The notes below the pieces were generated by a model, which was not told the DNA's origin, did no database searches, and was given only the letters and a program-made list of their open reading frames with translations. Below are positions 46,230 through 56,062 of a stretch of DNA of 64,000 bases, piece after piece; the stretch's first letter is position 1; every line of letters begins with the position of its first letter. Source of the DNA: Rhodospirillales bacterium (GTDB lineage Bacteria > Pseudomonadota > Alphaproteobacteria > Rhodospirillales_A > JACZKS01). Both the position numbers and the translations under genes were made by a program. Location: positions 30,767 through 94,766 of the forward strand of contig JABGRG010000002.1 in the NCBI GenBank assembly GCA_018648445.1, written 5' to 3'.

Positions 46230-47546
46230 ATGAAGTTTAAACATACCGCTATTTCCGTTGCCGTTGCTGCCATGGTTGGGGGTGTTGTAGGCAGTGCGAG
46301 CGCGGCGACCGAAATTCAATGGTGGCACGCCATGGGTGGCGCGCTGGGCGAGCGCGTTAACGACATTGCGCTCAACTTCAACAAATCCCAAAGCGAATAC
46401 AAGGTTGTTCCCAGCTACAAGGGGAACTACAGCGAAACCATGACGGCGGGCATCGCCGCCTACCGCGCCAAGAAACCGCCGCACATCCTGCAGGTGTTCG
46501 AGGTTGGCACGGCCACCATGATGGGCGCCAAGGGCGCCGTTGTTCCGGTCTACAAACTTATGGCCGATACCGGTCAGGCGTTTAACGCCAATGACTATAT
46601 TTCGGCTGTGACCGGTTACTACACGACGACGGACGGCAAGATGCTGTCGGTTCCGTTCAATTCATCGACGCCGGTGTTCTGGTACAACAAGGAAGCCTTC
46701 AAGAAGGCCGGTCTGGATGTGAATAACCCGCCGAAAACGTGGCCCGAAGTTGCGGCCGCCGGCAAGAAACTGATTGCCGCCGGTTACAAGTGCGGTTTCA
46801 GCACGGCCTGGATTTCCTGGATTCACCTGGAAAACTTCAGCGCCTGGCATGACGTGCCTTTCGGTACCAAGGAAAACGGCTTTGCCGGTGTTGATACCGA
46901 GTTCACGTTCAACAGCCCGCTGCACGTGAAACACATTCAGCAACTGGCCGACTGGCAGAAGGAAGGCATCTTCGTTTACGGCGGTCGTCGTAACCTGGGC
47001 AATCCCAAGTTCATCGGCGGCGAATGCCCGATGTATACGGAAAGTTCAGCCGGATACGGCAGCTTCAAAGCGGGTGCCAAGTTTGAATTCGGCGTCGGCA
47101 ACCTTCCCTACTGGCCCGATCAGAAGGGTGCGCCGCAAAACACCATTATCGGCGGAGCCAGCTTGTGGGTCCTGGGTGGTCACAGCGCAGCCGAAAACAA
47201 GGGCGTCGCCAAGTTCTTCAACTTCCTGTCGCTGCCCATGGTCCAGGCTTATTGGCACGCCTATACGGGTTACGTGCCGATCACAACGGCGGCCTATGAT
47301 CTGATGAAGGGGGTCAAGTACTACAAGGACTTCCCGGGCCGCGATATTCCGATCCTGCAAATGAGCTCGAAGAAGCCGACGGCCAATTCCAAGGGCCTTC
47401 GTTTCGGTAGCTTCAATACGGTTCGGGGCTTCATCTACGAAGAACTCGAAGCCATTTTTGCGGGTAAGAAGACGGCCAAGCAGGGCCTTGACAACGCGGT
47501 TAAGCGCGGCAATGTGGCGTTGCGCAAGTTCGAAAAGACCCAATAA
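46230..47546 (+). CDS. ugpB: sn-glycerol-3-phosphate ABC transporter, periplasmic binding protein
   Basis: 438 residues, the same length as E. coli UgpB, from ATG 46230 with GGAGGAGG. A signal peptide ends near SASA. UgpB features: IQWWHAMGGALGERVNDIALNFNKSQSEYKVVPSYKG, the EVGTATMM segment, FNSSTPVFWYNKEAF and VQAYWHAYTGYVPIT. Substrate is G3P or glycerophosphodiesters such as glycerophosphocholine. First gene of ugpBAEC. Followed by a strong inverted repeat (47561-47593) before ugpA. Confidence 0.95.
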   Translation: MKFKHTAISVAVAAMVGGVVGSASAATEIQWWHAMGGALGERVNDIALNFNKSQSEYKVVPSYKGNYSETMTAGIAAYRAKKPPHILQVFEVGTATMMGAKGAVVPVYKLMADTGQAFNANDYISAVTGYYTTTDGKMLSVPFNSSTPVFWYNKEAFKKAGLDVNNPPKTWPEVAAAGKKLIAAGYKCGFSTAWISWIHLENFSAWHDVPFGTKENGFAGVDTEFTFNSPLHVKHIQQLADWQKEGIFVYGGRRNLGNPKFIGGECPMYTESSAGYGSFKAGAKFEFGVGNLPYWPDQKGAPQNTIIGGASLWVLGGHSAAENKGVAKFFNFLSLPMVQAYWHAYTGYVPITTAAYDLMKGVKYYKDFPGRDIPILQMSSKKPTANSKGLRFGSFNTVRGFIYEELEAIFAGKKTAKQGLDNAVKRGNVALRKFEKTQ

Positions 47547-47560
47547 CGGCTAATTGGATT

Positions 47561-47593
47561 GGGGACCGGCGACGATTGTTGTCGGCGGTCCCC
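47561..47593 (+). terminator. inverted repeat between ugpB and ugpA
   Basis: GGGGACCG (47561-47568) pairs with CGGTCCCC (47586-47593), with a further CGAC/GTCG pairing in the loop. No T-run follows, so it would act to stabilise the ugpB mRNA end or attenuate, as with the other binding-protein genes in this window. Confidence 0.7.
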
Positions 47594-47615
47594 GTCCGCC
47601 CCTTAGGACGCCAAA

Positions 47616-48497
47616 ATGGAAAAACGGGTCGTTTTTAATAACAAGGTTCTGCCCTATCTGCTGATTGCTCCGCAGATAATCGTCACCCTTGTCTTTTTCA
47701 TCTGGCCCGCCTCGCAGGCGCTGTTTCAATCAATGCTGATCGAAGATCCGTTCGGCATAAGTACGCAATTCGTTTGGTTTGAAAATTTTGTTGATCTGTT
47801 TGAAGACCCCGACTATTTGAATTCGGCTAAGGTGACGGCGGTTTTCAGCTTTTCTGTTGCCATTGCGGCGCTGGCTTGTGCGCTTTATCTGGCAGTTCAG
47901 GCTGATCGCGTCATTAAAGGGGCGACCACCTATAGAACCCTGTTGATCTGGCCCTATGCCGTGGCCCCGGCGGTTGCTGGTGTTTTGTTCCTGTTTATGT
48001 TCAATCCGAATCTGGGCCTGGTGGTTTTTTCGCTGCGCAGCCTGGGGTACGACTGGAACCACGCGCTGAACGGACCGCAGGCCATGAGTTTGGTTATCGT
48101 CGCTGCGGCGTGGCGGCAAATCAGCTACAATTTCTTGTTCTTCCTGGCCGGTATGCAGGCAATTCCCAAATCCCTGATCGAGGCTGCCGCCATTGACGGG
48201 GCAAAACCGGCGCGGCGTTTCTGGACTATTGTTTTCCCGCTGTTGACGCCGACCACCTTCTTCTTGTTGGTAATGAACATCGTCTACGCGTTCTTCGATA
48301 CCTTCGGCATCATCCATCAGGTCACCGAAGGCGGACCGGCAGCGGCGACCAATATCATGGTCTACAAGGTGTTCAGCGATGGGTTCCTGGGCTTGGATCT
48401 GGGCGGCTCGGCGGCCCAGTCGGTGGTTCTGATGGTCATCGTTATTTCGCTGACCGTGGTGCAGTTCCGCTATATCGAACGGAAGGTCCACTACTAA
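47616..48497 (+). CDS. ugpA: sn-glycerol-3-phosphate ABC transporter permease
   Basis: 293 residues, six membrane segments, with the permease EAA-type loop [24 protein letters not shown]. Length equals that of E. coli UgpA (295). ATG 47616 has TTAGGA upstream. Overlaps ugpE by one base (TAATG at 48495-48499). Forms the channel with UgpE. Confidence 0.95.
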   Translation: MEKRVVFNNKVLPYLLIAPQIIVTLVFFIWPASQALFQSMLIEDPFGISTQFVWFENFVDLFEDPDYLNSAKVTAVFSFSVAIAALACALYLAVQADRVIKGATTYRTLLIWPYAVAPAVAGVLFLFMFNPNLGLVVFSLRSLGYDWNHALNGPQAMSLVIVAAAWRQISYNFLFFLAGMQAIPKSLIEAAAIDGAKPARRFWTIVFPLLTPTTFFLLVMNIVYAFFDTFGIIHQVTEGGPAAATNIMVYKVFSDGFLGLDLGGSAAQSVVLMVIVISLTVVQFRYIERKVHY

Positions 48498-49342
48498 TGG
48501 TCGAGAACCGTGGCTGGCTATTAATACTGACCCATGTGGTCCTGATTTTGGGTGTGGGCATCCTCGCCTTTCCCATCTGGGTCGCTTTCGTCGCTTCGAC
48601 GCACGAATTGGAAACGCTTCTGATCCCACCAACGCCATTGCTTCCGGGCACCGAATTCTTCGAGAATTATTACAAAGCGCTGACCCAGGGGGCCAAGGCC
48701 GTTGGCGCCCCCGTCTGGCAGATGATGTTCAACAGCCTGATCATGGCCTTGGGCATAACGTTTGGCAAAATCACCATCTCGATGCTGGCGGCCTTCGCCA
48801 TTGTTTATTTCAAGTTCCGTTTCCGCATGTTCTTTTTCTGGATGATTTTTATCACCCTGATGCTGCCGGTCGAGGTGCGTATTCTGCCCACCTACAAGGT
48901 GGTGTCGGATTTGGGCATGCTGGACAATTACGCGGGCCTGACCATCCCCCTGATCGCGTCAGCCACGGCGACCTTCCTGTTTCGCCAGTTCTTCATGACC
49001 GTGCCCGACGAACTTTCGGAAGCCGCGCGTGTGGACGGCGCGGGGCCGATGCGGTTTTTCAAGGACATCCTGTTCCCCATGTCGCGCACCAACATCGCGG
49101 CGTTGTTCGTGATTTTGTTTATTTACGGATGGAACCAGTATCTGTGGCCGCTTTTGATCACTACGGACGAAAGCATGTACACCATCCTGATCGGCATCAA
49201 CCGCATGCTGGCGGTGGGTGACTCACAGGCCGAATGGCAGATCATCATGGCCACGACCATGCTGGCGATGGTTCCGCCGGTAGCCGTGGTCGTCTTTATG
49301 CAAAAAATGTTCGTCCAGGGTATGACCGAGACCGAGAAGTAG
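48497..49342 (+). CDS. ugpE: sn-glycerol-3-phosphate ABC transporter permease
   Basis: 281 residues, same length as E. coli UgpE. Six membrane segments and the loop EAARVDGAGPMRFFKDILFPMSRTNIAALF. The opening WLLILTHVVLILGVGILAFPIWVAFVASTH is characteristic. Coupled to ugpA by a one-base overlap, 9 bases before ugpC. Confidence 0.95.
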   Translation: MVENRGWLLILTHVVLILGVGILAFPIWVAFVASTHELETLLIPPTPLLPGTEFFENYYKALTQGAKAVGAPVWQMMFNSLIMALGITFGKITISMLAAFAIVYFKFRFRMFFFWMIFITLMLPVEVRILPTYKVVSDLGMLDNYAGLTIPLIASATATFLFRQFFMTVPDELSEAARVDGAGPMRFFKDILFPMSRTNIAALFVILFIYGWNQYLWPLLITTDESMYTILIGINRMLAVGDSQAEWQIIMATTMLAMVPPVAVVVFMQKMFVQGMTETEK

Positions 49343-49351
49343 GAAAAATTC

Positions 49352-50437
49352 ATGGCCGAAGTAAAACTACGCGACGTGCGCAAATCCTACGGTGACCTCG
49401 AAGTCATCCACGGCGTCGATTGCGACATTGCCCACGGCGAACTGATTGTCGTGGTCGGGCCAAGTGGCTGCGGCAAATCGACCGTGTTGCGCATGATTGC
49501 CGGACTTGAACAAATTTCAGCGGGCGAAATCAGCATTGGCGACAAGGTGGTCAACAACCTGGAACCGGCGGAACGCGATATCGCTATGGTCTTCCAGAAT
49601 TACGCGCTGTATCCGCATATGACGGTCTACAACAACATGGCTTATGGCCTGAAAATCAGGGGCATGAGCAAGACCGAGATTGACGAGCGCGTGAACAAGG
49701 CTGCCGAAATTCTGGAACTTGGTGATTATCTTTTGCGCAAACCGCGCCAGCTTTCCGGCGGCCAGCGCCAGCGCGTTGCCATGGGCCGCGCCATCGTTCG
49801 CGAACCGGCTGTCTTTTTATTCGACGAACCGCTTTCCAATCTGGATGCCAAACTGCGCGTTCAAATGCGCCTGGAAATCAAAAAGCTGCAACAGCGCCTG
49901 AATATCACCAGCGTCTACGTCACCCACGACCAGGTCGAAGCCATGACGTTGGGCGACCGGTTGATGGTGCTGAGCGACGGCATTGTCGAACAGTTGGGCT
50001 CTCCGCTGGAGCTGTACGACACACCGGCCAGCGTTTTTGTCGCCGGTTTCATCGGATCGCCCGCCATGAACTTTCTTGAAGGGCGTATTGGCGAAGGCGG
50101 CGCGGCCATCGAACTGACCGGTGGCGGGACGCTGCCGATTTCCAACGGTGGCGCGTCCGCGCATGGCGGCCAAACCGTGACCGTCGGGGTCCGGCCCGAA
50201 CATTTCGAACTGGCTGACGACGGTTCCGCCGACGCGCGCGTTTCCGTTGACGTCATCGAGGAATTAGGGGCCGACACCATTATTCACGGCAAATTCGGTA
50301 AAGACGACGCCGATCTTACGGTACGCCTGCCGGGCTATCGCGACGCCAAAACAGGCGGTGAAATCGCCGTGCGGGTAACCCCCGAACACATCCATGTATT
50401 TGACCAAGACACCGGCAAGCGCCTTGCCAACACCTAA
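49352..50437 (+). CDS. ugpC: sn-glycerol-3-phosphate ABC transporter ATP-binding protein
   Basis: 361 residues. Walker [11 protein letters not shown]-loop [11 protein letters not shown], signature [17 protein letters not shown], Walker [17 protein letters not shown] and switch H in THDQVEAM; the C-terminal about 120 residues form the OB-fold/TOBE regulatory domain of MalK-like ATPases ([10 protein letters not shown]). E. coli UgpC is 356 residues. Last gene of ugpBAEC; overlaps the end of the convergent phnE gene by 4 bases. Confidence 0.95.
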   Translation: MAEVKLRDVRKSYGDLEVIHGVDCDIAHGELIVVVGPSGCGKSTVLRMIAGLEQISAGEISIGDKVVNNLEPAERDIAMVFQNYALYPHMTVYNNMAYGLKIRGMSKTEIDERVNKAAEILELGDYLLRKPRQLSGGQRQRVAMGRAIVREPAVFLFDEPLSNLDAKLRVQMRLEIKKLQQRLNITSVYVTHDQVEAMTLGDRLMVLSDGIVEQLGSPLELYDTPASVFVAGFIGSPAMNFLEGRIGEGGAAIELTGGGTLPISNGGASAHGGQTVTVGVRPEHFELADDGSADARVSVDVIEELGADTIIHGKFGKDDADLTVRLPGYRDAKTGGEIAVRVTPEHIHVFDQDTGKRLANT

Positions 50438-51246
50438 GAAATTCTCTGCCTTACCGCAGCGGAAATCAGTTCACTAACGACAACCACGCCGAAGACGCTA
50501 ACCAGCATCAGGCCGACTTCCTGCCATTGGAACTGGTTGATCGACGAATACAGCAAGATGCCGATACCGCCACCGCCGACGAAGCCCAAAACCGTGGACT
50601 CGCGGATGTTGATGTCCCAGCGGTAAACAGTGGTTCCGTAAATCACCGGCAGAACCTGCGGCAGAATACCGATCCACAGCACCTGAAGGCGTGACGCCCC
50701 CGTCGCTTCGATGGCTTCAACCGCGCCTTCATCTATTTCCTCGATGGCTTCGGCGACAAGTTTGCCCATGAAGCCGATGGATCGGAATGCAATGGCCCAA
50801 ATTCCGGCCACCGGTCCGGGGCCGAAAATAGCCACGAACAGGAGCGCCCAAACCACCGTGTTGACCGAACGCGAGGCAACCAGAATGAAGCGTCCGATAA
50901 ACCAGGTGACGGAATTGAACGTGGTGTTGCGGGCCGCCAGGAAAGCTACCGGGAAAGCCAGTCCGATGGTGACGATGGTACCCAATGTGGCGATGTGAAT
51001 GGTTTCGATCAGCGGGCCGACAAGGATATCGAGGAAATCCATGTCCGGCGGCCACATGCGGGTTGCCAGATCGGCGAACTGTATATGGGCGTCCAGAAAA
51101 TACTCCCACGGAATTTCCAGATTATCCACCGCCCACACGGCAATAAACACCGCCGTCAGGTACAGCGCATAGCGCTTGAGCGTCTGCTGCGGGGTGAACC
51201 TGCTCCAGACCTCGGGGTAACGTTTGGCGTGCTCCTGCAAGGTCAT
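50434..51246 (-). CDS. phnE: phosphonate-type ABC transporter permease
   Basis: 270 residues, six membrane segments and the PhnE loop [35 protein letters not shown], plus [19 protein letters not shown]. Overlaps the upstream permease by 4 bases (ATGA), so the two form a heterodimeric channel. Last gene of phnD-phnC-phnE-phnE. Convergent with ugpC. Confidence 0.93.
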   Translation of the reverse strand: MTLQEHAKRYPEVWSRFTPQQTLKRYALYLTAVFIAVWAVDNLEIPWEYFLDAHIQFADLATRMWPPDMDFLDILVGPLIETIHIATLGTIVTIGLAFPVAFLAARNTTFNSVTWFIGRFILVASRSVNTVVWALLFVAIFGPGPVAGIWAIAFRSIGFMGKLVAEAIEEIDEGAVEAIEATGASRLQVLWIGILPQVLPVIYGTTVYRWDINIRESTVLGFVGGGGIGILLYSSINQFQWQEVGLMLVSVFGVVVVSELISAAVRQRIS

Positions 51247-52061
51247 CTCAGGCGCCCCCGTACCCAGTTCGAGAATATCTCACCTAGGAACACCAGGAAG
51301 ATGATGGTCAGCAGAATGGCCAAGGAAAAATCGTAGTCGTAGCGGCTGAACGACGCCGCCAGCACCTGACCGATGCCGCCCGCACCCACGATGCCGACCA
51401 CCGTTGAGTGGCGGATGTTGGCGTCCAGCCGATAGATGGAAACGCCCAGATAGCGCGGCAACGCTTGTGGCGAGATGCAATAGACCAGCAATTTGGGGAA
51501 ACTGGCTCCCGACGCCCGGATGGCTTCCAGTTTTCCGGGCGGCATGTTTTCGATGTCCTCGGCCAGCATTTTCGAAATGAAACTGACGCTGGCGACAATC
51601 AAAGTCAGCACACCGGCCAGCGGGCCAAACCCGAAAATCTTGACGAAAAGAATAGCGACGATGACTTCGTGGAAGGTGCGCGAAAGCACGATTATCGCAC
51701 GGGCCACCAGATAAATGGGTTTGGGAACCAGATTGATCGCCGCGCACAGGCCCAGCGGGATGGCCAGGATCATGCCGAAGAAGCTGGCGGCTAGCGCCAT
51801 CTGAACGCTTTCCAAAAGCCCCTTGAGCAAAAGCGACCAGCGCGAAAAGTCGGGCGGAACCATGCGAGCGAACATATCGCCCGCGCGCGGGAAACCGCTC
51901 TGTACCCGCCCCCAGTCGACTTCGAGGGAGCCAACCGACCACAGGACATAAAGCACCGCCAGAACCGCCAACCCAATGCGAACAACCGGGTTCTCGATCA
52001 TCGACGGCGGGCGCCACTTGGTACGCGCGCCCGGTGCGGATTGCGTCGCTTCAGTCGCCAT
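51243..52061 (-). CDS. phnE: phosphonate-type ABC transporter permease
   Basis: 272 residues, six membrane segments; PhnE loop [36 protein letters not shown] and [23 protein letters not shown]. Overlaps the phnC stop by 11 bases. A 35-residue N-terminal extension with [12 protein letters not shown] precedes the first membrane segment. Two different permeases (phnE1/phnE2) is the usual arrangement in alphaproteobacteria. Confidence 0.93.
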   Translation of the reverse strand: MATEATQSAPGARTKWRPPSMIENPVVRIGLAVLAVLYVLWSVGSLEVDWGRVQSGFPRAGDMFARMVPPDFSRWSLLLKGLLESVQMALAASFFGMILAIPLGLCAAINLVPKPIYLVARAIIVLSRTFHEVIVAILFVKIFGFGPLAGVLTLIVASVSFISKMLAEDIENMPPGKLEAIRASGASFPKLLVYCISPQALPRYLGVSIYRLDANIRHSTVVGIVGAGGIGQVLAASFSRYDYDFSLAILLTIIFLVFLGEIFSNWVRGRLR

Positions 52062-52914
52062 CGGCGACCCCCAGCGAGATCTCTTCTGCCGGTTTTTTCA
52101 CGTCCGGCAGGATTTCTTGTTCTTCCTCGTCGCCGTTTTCGTCTTCTTCATCGACCTTGCGGATGGTCGTGCTCCAGTCTTCTTCGCCGTAAATGTCGGT
52201 CAAGACCTGGGCGGTGACGTCGTTGGCCGTTCCGTCGAAAACAATTTCGCCCGCCGCCAGGCCGACGATGCGATCGGCAAACGTTTGAGCCAGACCGACA
52301 TCGTGAATGTTGACCAGAGCAGGCGTTCCAAACTCGTGGGCCAGTTCGACCAGAAGGCGCATGATCTGACGCGAGGTTTTCGGGTCCAGGCTGGCGGTCG
52401 GTTCATCAACCAAAAGCAGATCGGGTTTTTGCATCAAGGCCCGCGCAATGCCCACACGCTGGCGCTGTCCGCCGGAAAGACTGTCGGCCCTTGTGTCCTG
52501 ATAGCCGGTCAGTCCGACCCGATCCAGCAACTCGTAGGCTGCGGAGATGTCGGTGGGCGGATATTTGCGGCGGTAGGCCTGCCAGAAACTGACGTACCCC
52601 AGCCTGCCCGACAGCACGTTTTCCATGACCGTCAGGCGTTCGACCAGATTGTACTCCTGAAAGATCATCCCCATGCGTCGCCGCGCCTTGCGCAAGTCGT
52701 GGCGGCCAAGGGACGCGATATCAAGATCATCCAGCATGATCTTGCCCGCAGTGGGCTCGACCAGACGGTTGATGCAGCGGATCAGCGTACTCTTACCCGC
52801 GCCCGATGGGCCGATAATGGCGATGATCTTGGGCTCGTCGACGGTCAGGCTAACGCCGTTCAAGGCGGCTGTGCCCGTCGAATAAATTTTCTTTAAATCG
52901 GTGATTTGAAGCAT
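52051..52914 (-). CDS. phnC: phosphonate-type ABC transporter ATP-binding protein
   Basis: 287 residues from ATG 52914. Walker [11 protein letters not shown]-loop [11 protein letters not shown], signature [15 protein letters not shown], Walker [13 protein letters not shown], and the PhnC segment [17 protein letters not shown]. The last about 40 residues are an acidic tail ([12 protein letters not shown]) not usual in PhnC. Pairs with phnE1/E2 and PhnD. Possible substrates are phosphonates, phosphite or phosphate esters; no C-P lyase or phosphonatase gene is in the window. Confidence 0.93.
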   Translation of the reverse strand: MLQITDLKKIYSTGTAALNGVSLTVDEPKIIAIIGPSGAGKSTLIRCINRLVEPTAGKIMLDDLDIASLGRHDLRKARRRMGMIFQEYNLVERLTVMENVLSGRLGYVSFWQAYRRKYPPTDISAAYELLDRVGLTGYQDTRADSLSGGQRQRVGIARALMQKPDLLLVDEPTASLDPKTSRQIMRLLVELAHEFGTPALVNIHDVGLAQTFADRIVGLAAGEIVFDGTANDVTAQVLTDIYGEEDWSTTIRKVDEEDENGDEEEQEILPDVKKPAEEISLGVADGD

Positions 52915-52945
52915 GTCGGCTTTTTGCCTTATGGCCCGGGGAAGA

Positions 52946-52972
52946 CCCGTGACCGCCAAAGACGGCCACGGG
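52946..52972 (-). terminator. inverted repeat between phnD and phnC
   Basis: CCCGTGACCG (52946-52955) pairs with CGGCCACGGG (52963-52972), one A-C mismatch, loop of 7. It lies between the binding-protein gene and its ATPase gene. Likely limits read-through or protects the phnD transcript. Confidence 0.6.
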
Positions 52973-53001
52973 CTTCTGTCGTTCGGACGAAGATTATGGT
53001 G

Positions 53002-54069
53002 CTATTTTTTCTTTTTCTTTTTCTTTTTCTTGGCTTCGCGCTTCTTGCGGGCTTTTTCGTCTTCGGCACGCAAACTATCCTGCGAATAGACGACGCCGTT
53101 TTCTTCCTGGATCACGCGAATCGGACGCCAATGCTCTTTAAAGGTGATGGCGCAGAATCTGTCGGATCGTTTGCCGAATTCCTTATCAAGCCCCGTACCT
53201 TTCCAGTCGAACGACAGGAAAGCGTCTTGGATTTTTTTCTGAAGTTCGGGTTTCAGATTATGGGCCACGCCATAGGAGGTGGTTGGGAAGAATTGGGATT
53301 CCCAGATGACCCTCAGATCCTCCATTTTGACGACGCCCTTCTGGACCATTCGGTCCAAAACGCTGGAAGCGATGGGTGCGGCATCATAATCCTTGTTGGC
53401 GACGCCCATGATCGAATTGTCGTGCTTGCCCGAATAGATCACCTTGTAATCTTTGTCGGGGGTCACGCCCATGTCCTTGAACAACGCGCGCGGCGCCTGA
53501 TTGCCCGAGTTGGACGACGGCGTCACATGGGCGACCTTACGCCCGGCGATGTCCTTAACCTTCATGATGTCGGTGTCTTTGTGGGTGATCAGCTGCAATC
53601 TGTAACCGAAGGTGCCATCGCCCCTGCACATAATGGCGCCCGGAACGTAGCCAGCCAGATTGACGCCGAAAACCGTCGGTCCGGTGGAAATACCGGCAAT
53701 ATGTAGACGGCCCGAACGCATGGCTTCGACCTGGGCGGCATAGGCTTCGGCGCCATACCAGCGAACGTTCTTGCCGGTTTTTTCCTCCAGGTATTCCATA
53801 AACTCGGTGAAGACGTTCTCGTAAACCGACGGGTCTTCGACCGGGGTGTACGAGAAAATCAACGTGCTTGGATCAAGCCAATCCTTGGGGTCGGTCGGCG
53901 CGTCGGCGACCAGATCGCCGTCGGCGTCGCAGTAGCGCACATCAAGATTACCGCGGTTTTTGCATTCCGCCGCGCCCGCCGGCGCCAAGGCACCAAGAAA
54001 CAGAGCCATAGCCGCAGTACCGACCGCCCCGGATAGGGCGTACCGGCCGAACATCGATTTATCGATCAT
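53002..54069 (-). CDS. phnD: phosphonate/phosphite-type ABC transporter, periplasmic binding protein
   Basis: 355 residues with a signal peptide ending near PAGAA. PhnD-family sequence: LIFSYTPVEDPSVYENVFTEFMEYLEEKTGKNVRWYGAEAYAAQVEAMRSGRLHIAGISTGPTVFGVNLAG, RKVAHVTPSSNSGNQAPRALFKDMG, and YDAAPIASSVLDRM. The first mature residues hold cysteines (ECKNRGNLDVRYC) that may form a disulfide. The C-terminus is nine or more lysines, encoded by a (CTTTTT)n hexanucleotide repeat at about 53005-53031 on the plus strand. It is unusual. First gene of the phn operon. Confidence 0.9.
   Translation of the reverse strand: MIDKSMFGRYALSGAVGTAAMALFLGALAPAGAAECKNRGNLDVRYCDADGDLVADAPTDPKDWLDPSTLIFSYTPVEDPSVYENVFTEFMEYLEEKTGKNVRWYGAEAYAAQVEAMRSGRLHIAGISTGPTVFGVNLAGYVPGAIMCRGDGTFGYRLQLITHKDTDIMKVKDIAGRKVAHVTPSSNSGNQAPRALFKDMGVTPDKDYKVIYSGKHDNSIMGVANKDYDAAPIASSVLDRMVQKGVVKMEDLRVIWESQFFPTTSYGVAHNLKPELQKKIQDAFLSFDWKGTGLDKEFGKRSDRFCAITFKEHWRPIRVIQEENGVVYSQDSLRAEDEKARKKREAKKKKKKKKK
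53005..53031. repeat. hexanucleotide tandem repeat at the phnD 3' end
   Basis: Four CTTTTT units in a row. Being a multiple of three, changes in copy number would only lengthen or shorten the poly-lysine tail, not shift the frame. Confidence 0.8.
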
Positions 54070-54271
54070 AAAGCCACTCCCTGTAAAAACTCGTGGCAGG
54101 CCTTGCGGCCTGCGTTTCCCAGACTCGGGCCGGTATTTTTTGGCCCGCGCATATTGATACCGAACGCTTGTTTTTCATTCTAGTTTCGAATTGTTCGATT
54201 ACGCAACTTTGGCACGGGACAAACGAGAAAACAAGGGGCGCGATAAGCGCTTGCCGAGAGCCCCATAAAAT

Positions 54272-54289
54272 GTCAACAATATTGTTGAC
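54272..54289. promoter_or_regulatory. perfect 18-bp palindrome upstream of the RraA-like gene
   Basis: GTCAACAATATTGTTGAC at 54272-54289 is a perfect palindrome, 25 bases upstream of the ATG at 54315 and in the 245-base region shared with divergent phnD. TTGTTGAC-type sites are typical of GntR-family (FCD) regulators. No such regulator is in the window. Confidence 0.65.
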
Positions 54290-54314
54290 GGTACGCAAGG
54301 CGGGAGGCAAACAA

Positions 54315-54998
54315 ATGGCCGAAACATCGGCGTTGACGATCCATCGAGGCTTCAATCGGGCCGATCCCGAGTTGGTGAAGGCGTTATGCGGATATCCGAG
54401 CGGATACTTCGCTGACATTCAGGGGCGCCGCGGGGCAATGGATTTCGGCATTCGCCCGATGTTCCATAGCGCGGCCTTCGTCGGTTCGGCGCTAACCATA
54501 AAATCCGTTCCCGACGATAATCTGGCATGTTGGGCCGCTCTTGACGTTATCCAACCCGGCGACGTGGTGGTGATTGCGTGTGGCGGCTGGACGGGTTCGG
54601 CTGTCATCGGCGACTTGACCACAGGCATGTACAAAAACGCCGGGGCGAGCGCCGCGATCACCGACGGCATGGTGCGCGATGTGGAAGGGCTGGAACAGGT
54701 AGGCCTTCCGATTTACGCGCGCGGACTGACCCCCAATTCACCGCAAAAATTCGGCCCCGGCGAGATCGGCGGCGAAATTTCCATCGGCGGCCTGACGGTC
54801 CGCTCGGGCGACATCGTGATTGGGGACCGCGACGGAATCGTCGTCTTGCCGCAAGATCGGTTCGCCTCCGCCGTTGCCGATATCAAGGGCGTTCAGGCCA
54901 AAGAGGCGATCATCGAAAAAGCAATCGCGGCGGGAGACACCAAGCCGCAATGGGTCAAGGAATTCTTGGCCGGTGAGGGCGTGCAAAACGTCGAATAG
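54315..54998 (+). CDS. RraA-like / 4-hydroxy-4-methyl-2-oxoglutarate aldolase-like protein
   Basis: 227 residues from ATG 54315 with GGGAGGC. RraA superfamily signatures: IQPGDVVVIACGGWTGSAVIGDLTTGMYKNAGASAAITDGMVRDVEGL and IGDRDGIVVLPQD. These proteins include HMG/CHA aldolases of aromatic breakdown and RNase E regulators; the G-D-x(20)-R-D active-site motif (GDLTTG ... DGMVRD) favours a metal-dependent aldolase or decarboxylase. Directly precedes a PanE-like gene by 11 bases. The substrate is unknown. Confidence 0.85.
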   Translation: MAETSALTIHRGFNRADPELVKALCGYPSGYFADIQGRRGAMDFGIRPMFHSAAFVGSALTIKSVPDDNLACWAALDVIQPGDVVVIACGGWTGSAVIGDLTTGMYKNAGASAAITDGMVRDVEGLEQVGLPIYARGLTPNSPQKFGPGEIGGEISIGGLTVRSGDIVIGDRDGIVVLPQDRFASAVADIKGVQAKEAIIEKAIAAGDTKPQWVKEFLAGEGVQNVE

Positions 54999-55009
54999 GG
55001 AGGAATAAA

Positions 55010-56062
55010 ATGGGCAAGGTTATTGCAGTCGTCGGCGCGGGCGCCGTCGGTGGATATGTGGGCGGGCTGCTGGCGCGTCAGGGTCACGATGTAACGCTGA
55101 TCGATCCGTGGCCCGAACATATCGACGAAATCAGCAAGAACGGTCTGAAGATCAAGGGACTTTCGCCGGAAGAGGATTATGTGGTCGACGCCAAAACGAT
55201 GCATCTGACCGAGGTCCAGAGCCTGTCAAAAATGAAACCCGTCGATATCGCGTTTATCTCGGTCAAATCCTACGATACCGAGTGGGCGACCATGTTGATC
55301 GCGCCTTATCTGGCGCCCGATGGCTACGTGGTTTCACTGCAAAACTGCATCAATGACGAACGTATCGCCAAGCTCGTTGGTTGGGGACGAGCGGTCGGCT
55401 GCATTGTCTCCCGCGTTTCCGCCGATCTGGTGGCCGCCGGCGACGTTCGCCGCACCTCGCCATTCGTGGGTGCGGGCAGCAACACGTTTTATGTGGGCGA
55501 AGTGCATGGCCGCATCACCAAACGGCTTGAGGAACTCGCCGAAATGATCGACGCCATCGACGGCTGTCTGACCACCACCAACCTTTGGGGAACGCGATGG
55601 TCGAAGTTATGCGTCAACGTTATTCGTAACGGCGTTTCGGCGGCTACGGGTCTGGGTGGAAATGGACGTGACGCCAATGAAACCGCGCGCCGATTTTCGA
55701 TCCGCCTGGGCGGTGAGGCGGTGCGCATCGGCAAGGCGCTGGGCTATGATTTTGACAAGGTCGCCACGTATAACGCCGAAAGTCTGGCGCTGGCTTCCGA
55801 AGATGACGCTGCGGCCCTCAAAGAGATCGAGGACATCATTGCGCACGAACTAAAAACAAGCGGCCGCAGCGACGCGCAGCTTCCGTCCATGGGTCAGGAT
55901 ATTCTTAAAGGTCGGCGAACCGAGATTGATTTCATCAATGGTTTCGTCGCGGGACATGGCGAAAGGATCGGCATTCCCGCGCCTGCCAACGTGATCATTA
56001 CGGATCTGGTGAAAAAGGTTGAGCGGGGTGAATTGAAGGCCGATCCGGGCAATCTGCCTTAA
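55010..56062 (+). CDS. ketopantoate reductase-like (ApbA/PanE family) dehydrogenase
   Basis: 350 residues, longer than PanE (about 300). N-terminal NADP site IAVVGAGAVGGYVGGLLARQGHDVTLID, the ISVKSYDTEW motif and a C-terminal domain with KLCVNVIRNGVSAATGLG and GRRTEIDFINGFVAGHGERIGIPAPAN. The arginine after the GAGAVGG motif that would confirm NADP is replaced by DPW. Next to the RraA-like gene, it may catalyse the reduction of a 2-keto acid of the same catabolic pathway rather than pantoate synthesis. AGGAGG-like AGGGAGGA precedes the ATG. Confidence 0.87.
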   Translation: MGKVIAVVGAGAVGGYVGGLLARQGHDVTLIDPWPEHIDEISKNGLKIKGLSPEEDYVVDAKTMHLTEVQSLSKMKPVDIAFISVKSYDTEWATMLIAPYLAPDGYVVSLQNCINDERIAKLVGWGRAVGCIVSRVSADLVAAGDVRRTSPFVGAGSNTFYVGEVHGRITKRLEELAEMIDAIDGCLTTTNLWGTRWSKLCVNVIRNGVSAATGLGGNGRDANETARRFSIRLGGEAVRIGKALGYDFDKVATYNAESLALASEDDAAALKEIEDIIAHELKTSGRSDAQLPSMGQDILKGRRTEIDFINGFVAGHGERIGIPAPANVIITDLVKKVERGELKADPGNLP

